64,000 nt of DNA from Paenibacillus qinlingensis. Lineage in GTDB: Bacteria > Bacillota > Bacilli > Paenibacillales > NBRC-103111. Of this stretch, positions 53,542 to 60,874 are shown piece after piece. Where the stretch lies: assembly GCF_013204845.1 (NCBI RefSeq), contig NZ_JABMKY010000004.1, forward strand, positions 124,001 to 188,000, read 5' to 3'. Position 1 is the stretch's first letter. Every line of letters begins with the position of its first letter. Under the pieces are notes generated by a model. The model did no database searches, was not told the origin of the DNA, and saw only the letters and a list, made by a program, of their open reading frames with translations. A program made the translations under genes and the position numbers.

Positions 53542-53563
53542 TGAATTCGCTAGGTCTTTTTTT
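53535..53563 (+). terminator. terminator overlapping the pxpA stop codon
   Basis: GACCTAG and CTAGGTC flank an 8-base loop and are followed by seven T residues. The TAG stop lies inside the 5' arm. Confidence 0.9.
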
Positions 53564-53683
53564 ATTTATCCCCATAACTTTCCTCATCAACACAAGTAAC
53601 TCGCCAAAGCAACTTTCCCTGTCAAGTCAATACATATCTACCAAAAATTCAAACTCCGCTATCAGTCAGTACTAATTACTTGT

Positions 53684-54050
53684 GCTAAGCCTGCCACTTT
53701 CGACGGCTCAGACAGAGTTTAGTACTGATAAGCTGCTGAGACAGCAATAATCGACGTCTCAAGAGTGAATCGTCTCATTACAGACTAGTTTGACTGCTAA
53801 GACTGCCACTTTCAACGGCTCAGAGTGAATTTGATGATGATAAGCTGCTGAGCCAGCAAAAATAGACGTCTCAAGAGGGGAATCGCGTCATTTTGACTAG
53901 TTTATTATCTGGGACTGCTAGTATCGATGTCTCACAGTGAAACTGGTACTGATGGCTACTGAGAATGCATTTATTCCCGTCTCAGTTGCGCGTTCGTCAT
54001 TTAAACTAATTAGGATTGCTGAGCCTGCTACTATCGACGTCTCAAGAAAG
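53684..54050. repeat. seven-unit palindrome array with alternating 51/61-bp spacing
   Basis: Units resemble GCTGAGACAGC, about 10 bases, then GACGTCTCA. They pair as TGAGAC/GTCTCA or TAAGCC/GGCTCA. CTCA anchors are at 53707, 53758, 53819, 53870, 53931, 53981 and 54041, giving 51, 61, 51, 61, 50 and 60. Odd and even units differ (GGCTCA versus GTCTCA among the first four), so the true unit may be a 112-bp pair. No gene is seen in 53564-54260. Confidence 0.82.
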
Positions 54051-54185
54051 AATCGCAACCATACACGCGGTGCTCGTTCCGTTGACACAGGGTTTCTCAC
54101 TGGCCTTATCACTGCGCCACTCCCCTAAGATTAAAAGGGGACCTCCCCCCTCACAAGGAAAGAATCCCTATAACCATTCTTTCAC

Positions 54186-54215
54186 TTGAGAACTGCTCGA
54201 CAATATGAGTTAATA
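54186..54215 (+). promoter_or_regulatory. candidate promoter of the leader-peptide region
   Basis: TTGAGA (54186-54191) and TTAATA (54210-54215) are 18 bases apart. They lie 45 bases before the GTG of the 11-codon ORF. This is a moderate match only. Confidence 0.4.
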
Positions 54216-54260
54216 GGTATGTAGCCGGCCAGCTAATTCCTATGGAAAGGAGTGATCAAG

Positions 54261-54296
54261 GTGATTACAACGCAAACAGAGGTGATCTCTGCGTAA
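54261..54296 (+). CDS. 11-residue leader-like ORF overlapping a perfect hairpin
   Basis: GTG at 54261 is eight bases after AAAGGAG and encodes MITTQTEVISA before TAA. The last four codons form the 5' arm of a perfect 11-bp stem (GTGATCTCTGC/GCAGAGATCAC, 54282-54307) with the stop codon in the loop. A second GC-rich hairpin follows (54316-54337). A ribosome stopped on this ORF would prevent the stem, which is the layout of an attenuation leader. No expression evidence is available from sequence. Confidence 0.4.
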   Translation: MITTQTEVISA

Positions 54297-54337
54297 GCAG
54301 AGATCACTGTTCCAAGCGGGGGCCACTAGGCCCTCGC
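54282..54337 (+). promoter_or_regulatory. tandem hairpins downstream of the 11-codon ORF
   Basis: Stem 1 (54282-54307) is 11 perfect pairs with a GTAA loop. Stem 2 (54316-54337) is GCGGGGGCC/GGCCCTCGC with one mismatch. Neither is followed by a T run, so they are not simple terminators. Confidence 0.55.
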
Positions 54338-54443
54338 ATAACTTTTACGAACGAGTAGACAGCGAGACGCTTTTTACATATAATGAGAAATGTGAACACG
54401 AAGTGAACACAACAATAAACTACGGTGAAGGGAGTGCTTTTTA

Positions 54444-54509
54444 ATGAACACAATGACAATGACAGTAGCGATGAATGTTGCGGCCGCCGCAGAGGTACTC
54501 GTCTCCTAA
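54444..54509 (+). CDS. 21-residue small ORF
   Basis: ATG at 54444 follows GAAGGGAG by nine bases and encodes MNTMTMTVAMNVAAAAEVLVS. The peptide is rich in Met, Thr, Ala and Val, with little charge. A terminator-like hairpin follows at 54574-54598 (CACGAT/ATCGTG then T run). The ribosome site and the terminator suggest a real short transcript, either a small protein or a leader for the CD3324-family gene at 54698. I do not recognise the peptide. Confidence 0.4.
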   Translation: MNTMTMTVAMNVAAAAEVLVS

Positions 54510-54573
54510 CTGAATATCATTCGTGGAATAACCGTTCACCTGAATTGTATAATTGCATATACAACCGACAGGC

Positions 54574-54598
54574 ACGATTATGATCGTGTTTTTTTTAT
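54574..54598 (+). terminator. terminator-like hairpin after the 21-residue ORF
   Basis: CACGATTATGATCGTG forms a 6-bp stem followed by eight T residues. It could end the small transcript or attenuate the 54698 gene. Confidence 0.65.
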
Positions 54599-54697
54599 TC
54601 CATTTTTGAGAATGGTAGGAGGTTAAGGGGCGATGAAGATACTCTCTGCAAATCAGTCAAAGTTAAGCTTTGCGACAATTTGAGGAGGTTTTCATCC

Positions 54698-54985
54698 ATG
54701 AGTTACAAGAACGGGAAAGATGTTCTTCCCCCTAACCTATTAAAACAATTACAAGAATATATCCAAGGCGAAATCGTCTATATCCCTAAGAAAGAGCAGA
54801 AACGCGCTGGCTGGGGAGAAAATAATGGCACTCGCATCATCATTGAGCGGAGAAATCGTGAGATTTTCCGTTTGTATCAAACGGGTTCGACGGTGTTGGA
54901 GCTAATCAAGGTGTTTCATTTGTCCGAAGACAGCATCCGCAAAATTATCGTCAAAACACGTGAATTAACAGCCAATCAGGCATAG
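54698..54985 (+). CDS. CD3324 family small DNA-binding protein (Mor-activator-like)
   Basis: This 95-aa protein starts at 54698 after GAGGAGG. It begins SYKNGKDVLPPNLLKQLQEYIQG, then IVYIPKKEQKRAGWG and ENNGTRIIIERRNREIF, and ends in an HTH (STVLELIKVFHLSEDSIRKIIVK). This layout matches the small Mor-transcription-activator-like/CD3324 family common in Firmicutes. It is probably a transcription factor; its targets are unknown. A clear terminator follows. Confidence 0.85.
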   Translation: MSYKNGKDVLPPNLLKQLQEYIQGEIVYIPKKEQKRAGWGENNGTRIIIERRNREIFRLYQTGSTVLELIKVFHLSEDSIRKIIVKTRELTANQA

Positions 54986-54986
54986 C

Positions 54987-55019
54987 AGCAGCATCCATCG
55001 TGATGCTGCTTTTTTTTTG
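54987..55019 (+). terminator. terminator after the CD3324-family gene
   Basis: AGCAGCATC pairs with GATGCTGCT around CATCGT, followed by nine T residues. Confidence 0.92.
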
Positions 55020-55088
55020 TAGGAAATGCTAGTTACCATGCCGAAATCATTCATATAACGGATGTGAATGTTTAGGAGGAATAGAGAA

Positions 55089-55472
55089 ATGATATCTGTA
55101 TTTGTGTATGGCACGTTACTGGTTGGAGAAAGCAATCATCATGTTGTCTCTCCGTATTTGTTGGAAGTGCAACCTGGCGCGATATTTGGACGTTTATATG
55201 ATGTAGGACCTTACCCTGCGTTAGTACTTACAGACAATGAACATAAGGTTGAAGGGGAATGGATTGAGGTTACCGAAGAGGGACTGGCTGCTATGGACAT
55301 TTTGGAAACGTATTACAGTCCAGGTCATGCTGACAATGAATACGAACGAATTTGGGTAAAAGATGCCATTTTGGAGAAGCAAGGTTGGGTGTATTGTTAT
55401 CCAAATCCACGTGGACTTCCAGCTATTTCTGGCTCCTCTTGGAAATCTCACCTGCACAATAAGAAGGCGTGA
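55089..55472 (+). CDS. gamma-glutamylcyclotransferase-like protein (GGACT/AIG2 family)
   Basis: This 127-aa protein starts at 55089 after GGAGGA. It begins with the family signature ISVFVYGTLLVGESNHHVV (the YGTL loop), followed by PGAIFGRLYDVGPYPAL and the conserved glutamate region EGEWIEVTEEGLAAMDILE. Family members release 5-oxoproline from gamma-glutamyl compounds. It sits about 2 kb from pxpA, so it could feed 5-oxoproline to the PxpABC system, although the genes are not in one operon. Activity on a specific substrate is not established. Confidence 0.88.
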   Translation: MISVFVYGTLLVGESNHHVVSPYLLEVQPGAIFGRLYDVGPYPALVLTDNEHKVEGEWIEVTEEGLAAMDILETYYSPGHADNEYERIWVKDAILEKQGWVYCYPNPRGLPAISGSSWKSHLHNKKA

Positions 55473-55562
55473 CTTTATTCGATGTATTCCGACATTTTCC
55501 TATCTTGGCCTCAGATATGATGCTATAATTAGTACTAATTTATGGACTCGAGGAGAGAGAAC

Positions 55563-55946
55563 ATGTCAGCTTACAAAATTTTGCTAGCCGATGATGAATT
55601 GGCACTTCGCTTTCTGCTGACGGAGACGTTGTCGGATGAAGGATACGTCATCACCGAGGTTGAGGATGGTCAACAAGCGATTGAGCAGCTGGGCAAGGAA
55701 GCCTATGATTTAATCATTCTAGACTACATGATGCCGGAACGCACGGGGGTAGAGGTTTGCTCCTGGTTGAGACAAAGTGATAATGTGAATAAAGACTTGC
55801 CAGTGATTCTGCTGACAGCCAAAGCGTTGGAGAAAGATAAAGAGAAAGCGAAAGCAGCGGGTGTCACCACGTACATTGTAAAGCCTTTCAGTCCACTTCA
55901 ATTATTAGATACCATCGGGCAGCTATTACAGCGAGAGGTTGGATGA
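55563..55946 (+). CDS. stand-alone response regulator receiver (CheY-like)
   Basis: The 127-aa protein is a single receiver domain with the acidic pocket (ILLADDELALRF), phosphoacceptor aspartate in LIILDYMMPERTG, switch threonine in VILLTAKAL and lysine in YIVKPFSP. It has no output domain. It starts at 55563 after AGGAGAG and lies 48 bases before the Hpt-REC-GGDEF-REC gene. It probably passes phosphate to or from that protein's Hpt domain in a phosphorelay. Confidence 0.92.
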   Translation: MSAYKILLADDELALRFLLTETLSDEGYVITEVEDGQQAIEQLGKEAYDLIILDYMMPERTGVEVCSWLRQSDNVNKDLPVILLTAKALEKDKEKAKAAGVTTYIVKPFSPLQLLDTIGQLLQREVG

Positions 55947-55994
55947 GGACTTTAGGATCAGTTCGATTAAGCTTATAAAGGGTGATGGTCATCT

Positions 55995-57758
55995 ATGAGC
56001 CATAGAAATATAGAGAGATCCAAAGATTCAGCTTCTGAATCCGATCGTGATGCAAGAATTCTTAAACAAGGAAGAAAGCTGTTTATTCGTGAATATGACA
56101 AGCAGCTGCAGCAGTTGCAGTCCTTGCTGACAACGGTTCAGATGAAGCCAATCCTTGCGGATTTGCAACAGTGCTATCGGATTGCGCATACACTCAAAGG
56201 TAGTGCGCCAGTCTTTGGTTATTTGAGGATTGGTAAACTGGCAGAAGACTTGGTGCGGAAATGGGAATGGGCCCTAGCCATGGAGAAGCAGGATCATGAG
56301 TTGCTTCTTTCGACGAGCCCTGTAAATGAAAGCATTGAACGTACGGTTGAATTATTGCTTGAATTAAAAATGGAGCTCGATATCGGCTTAACGGAAATTC
56401 AGATGGATGAGGAGAAAGATCCTAATACAGGTTCCATGCTTCGAACTCTCAAAAGTCGCATTTTACTCGTTGATGATGACGATGCGCTTCGCTCTTATTT
56501 GACTAGACGATTGCAACTCGATGATTGTATTGTTGATGAAGCCGCTGATGTGGAGTCAGCCAAAAAATTACTGCGTGAGCATACCTATGATCTTGTTACG
56601 CTAGATCTGATGATGCACCCGCAGTCAGGCTATGAGCTATTTGATTTTCTCAAAGAAGATCCTACTCTGAAATGGCTGCCGCTTATCGTGTTATCCGGTC
56701 GTGATGATATCAGTGACAAAGTTCGTTGTTTCCACTTAGGGGCGGATGATTATGTGACGAAGCCATTCCAATATGAGGAATTGGCGGCGCGCATCTATGG
56801 ACTCCTCAAGCGAACTCGGAATTTTGAACAGTTGGCTTTCCGCGACCCGCTGACAGGTGTGTTTAATCGCCGTTATTTTGATTTGCAGATTGGGTTAGAG
56901 TTGCAGCGTATCGAGCGCTACCCAGCGCCAATTTCCCTCGTGTTTATCGATATTGACAGTTTCAAAAACGTCAATGATACGTATGGACATCACGTAGGTG
57001 ATTTGGTGCTCCAAGGCTTGGCTCACCTTATGCAGGTCAATTTGCGTTCGACCGATTTATTGGCTCGTTTTGGCGGTGAGGAGTTCGTCATCGCACTTCC
57101 GAATACGACGGTGGATCAAGCTAGGTCGATCATGCAAGATGTTTTAGATAAAGTTCGTGTGAAGCCTGTAGCGCAGAATGAAGGTCAAACGTTCTCGATT
57201 ACGTTCTCAGCTGGCGTAGCCGAATGGCAAGTAGGGATGACGATTGCGGAGTGGGTAGCGAAAGCAGACGATGCGATGTATCAAGCGAAGCAGCAAGGCA
57301 AAAATCGCATCGTGCTGGCCGATTTAGAAGATGAGGGTGCACAATTCACGAAGTTGGTTGCTCATGCCAATGCCCAACTGCAGAAGAAAAAGCTCTTGAT
57401 CGTTGACGATGATCCGATTCTCAGAGCGATACTGATTTCGCAGTTGGAGCACTTGCCGATTGTGATTACACAGGTTTCTGATGGTGAAGCGGCATGGCAG
57501 TTATTGAGTGATCAAGTTTTCGACGCTTGTATTTTGGATGGCATCTTGCCTGGGCTTGATGGTTTTACGATCTTAGAGAAAATCAAGACAGATACGCAAG
57601 CGCGCTCCAAGGATCTGAAGGTACTGATGCTTTCTGGTAAGAAGAAGGAAGCCGATGTGGCGAAAGGCCTGCAAATGGGAGCCGATGATTATATGACGAA
57701 GCCATTCTCACTCGTGGAGCTGGAGAATCGCGTCAAACAACTGATGAATCTTACTTAG
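55995..57758 (+). CDS. Hpt-REC-GGDEF-REC hybrid diguanylate cyclase
   Basis: This 587-aa cytoplasmic protein has four modules. Hpt (about 25-125) has phosphoacceptor His in AHTLKGSAPVFG. REC1 (about 155-270) has LLVDDDDALRSY and VTLDLMMHPQSG. GGDEF (about 281-450) has DPLTGVFNRRYFD, DIDSFKNVNDTYGHHVGD and an intact active site in RFGGEEFVIA. REC2 (about 467-587) has LLIVDDDPILRA and ACILDGILPGLDG. The intact GGEEF suggests active c-di-GMP synthesis. The module order, with an Hpt in front and a receiver on each side of the cyclase, implies phosphorelay control. Its CheY-like neighbour is the obvious partner. A terminator follows. Confidence 0.93.
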   Translation: MSHRNIERSKDSASESDRDARILKQGRKLFIREYDKQLQQLQSLLTTVQMKPILADLQQCYRIAHTLKGSAPVFGYLRIGKLAEDLVRKWEWALAMEKQDHELLLSTSPVNESIERTVELLLELKMELDIGLTEIQMDEEKDPNTGSMLRTLKSRILLVDDDDALRSYLTRRLQLDDCIVDEAADVESAKKLLREHTYDLVTLDLMMHPQSGYELFDFLKEDPTLKWLPLIVLSGRDDISDKVRCFHLGADDYVTKPFQYEELAARIYGLLKRTRNFEQLAFRDPLTGVFNRRYFDLQIGLELQRIERYPAPISLVFIDIDSFKNVNDTYGHHVGDLVLQGLAHLMQVNLRSTDLLARFGGEEFVIALPNTTVDQARSIMQDVLDKVRVKPVAQNEGQTFSITFSAGVAEWQVGMTIAEWVAKADDAMYQAKQQGKNRIVLADLEDEGAQFTKLVAHANAQLQKKKLLIVDDDPILRAILISQLEHLPIVITQVSDGEAAWQLLSDQVFDACILDGILPGLDGFTILEKIKTDTQARSKDLKVLMLSGKKKEADVAKGLQMGADDYMTKPFSLVELENRVKQLMNLT

Positions 57759-57762
57759 GAAA

Positions 57763-57787
57763 GGAGGGGCGATGTCCTCTCCTTTTT
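57763..57787 (+). terminator. terminator after the diguanylate cyclase gene
   Basis: GGAGGGG and CCTCTCC flank a short loop and are followed by six T residues. The pairing includes one G-T. Confidence 0.75.
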
Positions 57788-57950
57788 TGTGTTTTTGCCA
57801 TAAGAATTTTGTGGATGGCCCCAATAAATTTGCTTTTTCGCCATAAGATCGTTATCTATGGTTCAATTTCCCTTGACGGAGGTTTGCGACTCCAACACTT
57901 TCTGATACAGTAGAATGATAGATGAAGATACAGATGAAGGAGCAAGATGC

Positions 57951-58439
57951 ATGTCGGATAAAGACAATCTGGTACGTTTTGGAATTTCGATGCCACAATC
58001 TCTAATCGAGCAATTCGACCGATTGATTGCCTTACAAGGGTATGATAATCGCTCGGAGGCGATTCGTGATCTGGCGCGCAAAGCGCTTTTGACCTCGAGC
58101 AGTATGCAGCCAACAGAAATGGTTGCGGGTACCATTGTCATGGTATATGACCATGATAGTCGTGATTTGCCGATCACCCTCATGGATCTTCAGCATGATT
58201 ACCATCATGCCATCATTTCTACGATGCATATCCATTTAAACCATCAGCAATGCTTGGAAATACTCGTCGTTCGCGGTGAGGTGCAGAAACTTCGAGAGCT
58301 GCAGCAACGCATACAAGTGTTAAAAGGTGTTGCCTATGCGGAGCTGTCTGTTACACATGTGGACGAGCATAGTCAAGGTCATGGACACAGCCACCATCAT
58401 GGGCATCATCACGTTCACGATAAGGCTGAAACAGAGTAG
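57951..58439 (+). CDS. nikR: nickel-responsive regulator NikR-like with His-rich tail
   Basis: This 162-aa protein starts at 57951, eight bases after AAGGAG. It has an N-terminal ribbon-helix-helix (VRFGISMPQSLIEQFDRLI, SEAIRDLARKALL) and a C-terminal ACT-like domain. The NikR nickel ligands can be read as His in YHHAIIST, HxH in MHIHLN, and Cys in QQCLEI five residues later. The C-terminal 25 residues are His/Gly-rich (HGHSHHHGHHHVH), an extension not in typical NikR, which may store or sense extra metal. It probably controls nickel uptake; the NiCoT permease at 41578 is the nearest candidate target. Confidence 0.93.
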   Translation: MSDKDNLVRFGISMPQSLIEQFDRLIALQGYDNRSEAIRDLARKALLTSSSMQPTEMVAGTIVMVYDHDSRDLPITLMDLQHDYHHAIISTMHIHLNHQQCLEILVVRGEVQKLRELQQRIQVLKGVAYAELSVTHVDEHSQGHGHSHHHGHHHVHDKAETE

Positions 58440-58494
58440 TGGAATTCGTAGTTCGTCTGTTTTTTTGCTAAAATAACGGATATGGAGGTGCGTT

Positions 58495-58899
58495 ATGCCG
58501 GAAAAGAAATGGTTCTCTTTGGAAGAGGCTAATCATTTATTGCCATTTGTTGATCAGGAATTGAAGAAGATGCAAGCCTTGAAACGTGAATTTGAGGACA
58601 AATATATGGAGTTACGTCATAAGAAGAATGAATTTGCAGAGAAGCCTAGCTCGGAAAAGGATCCCTTTTTCGTTATGGAAGCTGCGCTTGAATTTCTTCA
58701 AATTGAAGCGCGCGGACTCATTCAAAGCTTTCAAAAGACGGGCATTGAGCTAAAGGATATCGATACGGGACTTGTTGATTTCCCTGCGGTCATGAACGGA
58801 CAAGAAGTGTTGCTGTGTTGGAAGCAAGGAGAGGATGGGATTCGTTATTATCACGGGGAGCAAGATGGATTTGCTGGCCGTAGACCAATAACGGATTAG
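58495..58899 (+). CDS. DUF2203 family protein
   Basis: This 134-aa protein starts after GGAGGTG. It has the DUF2203 outline: FSLEEANHLLPFVDQELKKM, a long helix with coiled-coil character (KREFEDKYMELRHKK), then GIELKDIDTGLVDFPA and VLLCWKQGEDGIRYYHG near the end. The family has no established function, but occurs next to metal genes in several Firmicutes. Here it lies between nikR and copC-copD, 10 bases before the latter. Confidence 0.88.
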   Translation: MPEKKWFSLEEANHLLPFVDQELKKMQALKREFEDKYMELRHKKNEFAEKPSSEKDPFFVMEAALEFLQIEARGLIQSFQKTGIELKDIDTGLVDFPAVMNGQEVLLCWKQGEDGIRYYHGEQDGFAGRRPITD

Positions 58900-58909
58900 A
58901 GGGATACTT

Positions 58910-60565
58910 ATGACGGGATTATTACAACAACGCACCAAAATGTGGTTCCTGCGACTGCCAGTAGGCTTGATTGCTCTGTTAGCGATCATGCTTATGAGTG
59001 CTGTCCTTGCGCCCCAATCAGTCTCTGCGCATGCTTCATTGGTTGAAGCGACACCAGAATCGGGAGCGAAGCTTGAGAGCTCACCAGCTGTAGTGTCCGT
59101 CACGTTCAATGAACAATTAGATAGCGGACTCTTTTATATTAAGGTTTATGATCATAGCGGTGCCGAAGTGACGAATCGCAAAGCGGTGATGAATAAGGAT
59201 CAGATGGGTATCAAGCTGGATGTGCCGAAACTGGCAGAAGGCGTGTATTTGATTAGCTATCACGTCATCTCAGCAGATGGTCACCCTGTGGGGGGGAGCT
59301 ATCCAATCACGGTCGGGAATCCGCCGCAGGAGGACTTGCTCGATGTGCCATCCGCGCATACGGGACATGATCACAGCGCAGGGCCGCTTACGACTAAAGG
59401 GTTGCTGCAATACGCCTCCCGCGGCTTATGGTTTCTAATGCTGTTGGCTTTGACAGGTTGGGCATTCTGGTTACGATTGGTGAAAACCCAAGGAGAAGAA
59501 GCGCAGAAATCGCTCGCTGCCTGGTCGCTCAATCTGCAACGCGGACACATTGTTGCTCTATTGCTGCTTATTTTCACTCATATTGAGGATCTGTTGGGCG
59601 GCGGCGGTGTAGATGAAATATGGCAGCTGCTAAGCGCGACCAATATCGGGATTTCTTGGGTGCTGCTTCTTGTGTTATCCTTCTTAGGCTTTGTATTGCT
59701 GGGTAGGGTGGCATGGTTGGATGTGTGTTGGGCCCTGGCTCTTCTTGCGGTTAAAAGCTTCAGCGGCCACGCAGCGTCCTTCTCGCCTCTGTGGGCGACG
59801 ATTGGGCTCGATTTTATTCATCTCGTTGCTGCGGCTTGTTGGGTTGGCGGATTAATTCTGCTGTATGTGAAATGGCGCCATAACAAGACGGGGCTAGGCA
59901 GTTATATGCAGAAGTTTTCCAAATTTGCACTGATTTCGATTCTTGTTTTAACTGTTTCAGGGATTCTATCTGTTTTGTTATTCTTACCGAATCTGCGATA
60001 CTTGACATACACAACGTGGGGAATTCTCCTGCTTGTGAAGGTAGGCGTGGTCGTGCTTGTCGCCGTGCTGGGATTCGTGATTCGACTCTTCCTTCGCAAA
60101 AAGCAAGTCAATCAATCAATTGTATGGGTAAAGCTAGATCTATCCCTTATGGTTATCATTGTAGTGCTTGTCGGACTGATTACCTATATGGCACCAATAC
60201 CTGCTAATGCGCCTCTTCAGTGGCATCAGATGGGAGAGAAGGTCCATGCTTCGGTCGATATTACGCCCAAAATTCCAGGCAATAACAGCTTCGTCGCCAA
60301 AGTATGGCTGCCTGAAAAGTCAGGTCAACCTAAGCAGGTTCTCTTGATTTTGCATAATAAGGATGATGAAGAGATTGCACCGATTTCTATCCCTTTAACG
60401 ATCTATACAGATAATAAGGAAGAGGAGTCCTACGGTTTTGCTAAATTTAGTTACAAATCGGAAGGGCCGTACCTACCGTTTAGAGGCAATTGGGAACTAG
60501 AAATGCGCGTCATGGATACCGAAGATAATGAGACGGTGTATACCAAAGACTTCATTGTGTATTAA
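58910..60565 (+). CDS. CopC-CopD fusion copper protein (YcnJ-like)
   Basis: This 551-aa membrane protein starts with a signal peptide ending VSA, so mature protein begins with His (HASLVEATPESG). The CopC domain (to about residue 135) has the second copper histidine in ADGHPVGGSYP. A short His-containing linker (HTGHDHSAG) precedes the CopD domain with about eight membrane helices (170-435), containing AAACWVGGLILL. A C-terminal extracellular domain (about 445-551) resembles the YtkA-like part of YcnJ. It probably imports copper. The YcnI-like partner is at 38688. No copper repressor (CsoR/YcnK) was seen nearby. Confidence 0.92.
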   Translation: MTGLLQQRTKMWFLRLPVGLIALLAIMLMSAVLAPQSVSAHASLVEATPESGAKLESSPAVVSVTFNEQLDSGLFYIKVYDHSGAEVTNRKAVMNKDQMGIKLDVPKLAEGVYLISYHVISADGHPVGGSYPITVGNPPQEDLLDVPSAHTGHDHSAGPLTTKGLLQYASRGLWFLMLLALTGWAFWLRLVKTQGEEAQKSLAAWSLNLQRGHIVALLLLIFTHIEDLLGGGGVDEIWQLLSATNIGISWVLLLVLSFLGFVLLGRVAWLDVCWALALLAVKSFSGHAASFSPLWATIGLDFIHLVAAACWVGGLILLYVKWRHNKTGLGSYMQKFSKFALISILVLTVSGILSVLLFLPNLRYLTYTTWGILLLVKVGVVVLVAVLGFVIRLFLRKKQVNQSIVWVKLDLSLMVIIVVLVGLITYMAPIPANAPLQWHQMGEKVHASVDITPKIPGNNSFVAKVWLPEKSGQPKQVLLILHNKDDEEIAPISIPLTIYTDNKEEESYGFAKFSYKSEGPYLPFRGNWELEMRVMDTEDNETVYTKDFIVY

Positions 60566-60602
60566 GCCTGAAAAGGCGAAATGAATCGTGAGGAGGCTTT
60601 CC

Positions 60603-60788
60603 ATGGCTTGGATTCAAATACTAGATAAAGACCATCTATCCGTTAAATTTGATGATAAAGATGATTCCGCTCTTCTTGAAGTCAATGACGGCGGTATTTC
60701 ACCTAATTATGTGACGATTCGATTGAATGAGCATGAAGTGGATGAATTGATAGAAGCCCTCCAACGCATCAAACAGTCCATGCAATAA
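60603..60788 (+). CDS. small hypothetical protein
   Basis: The 61-aa protein starts at 60603 after GAGGAGG (a frame to 60588 has no ribosome site). It is short and acidic, with ILDKDHLSVKFDDKDDSALL then a C-terminal helix (EHEVDELIEALQRIKQSM). I do not recognise it. It lies 37 bases after the CopC-CopD gene and ends before a two-sided terminator, so it is probably cotranscribed. Confidence 0.65.
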   Translation: MAWIQILDKDHLSVKFDDKDDSALLEVNDGGISPNYVTIRLNEHEVDELIEALQRIKQSMQ

Positions 60789-60803
60789 GGGTATACGCAT
60801 AGG

Positions 60804-60856
60804 AAAGAACCTTCCCCAAGACTGAACGAAGTCAATAAGGAAGGTTCTTTTTTGTT
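60804..60856. terminator. two-sided terminator between the 60603 gene and glsA
   Basis: AAGAACCTTCC pairs with GGAAGGTTCTT around a loop that can form an inner GACT/AGTC stem. T-rich sequence follows in both directions. Confidence 0.88.
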
Positions 60857-60874
60857 AGCATGGAGGTAGTTGCG

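Noticed and set aside
53684..54050. CRISPR array
   Set aside because: Units are degenerate palindromes with alternating spacing and similar linkers; there are no identical direct repeats, no unique spacers and no cas genes.
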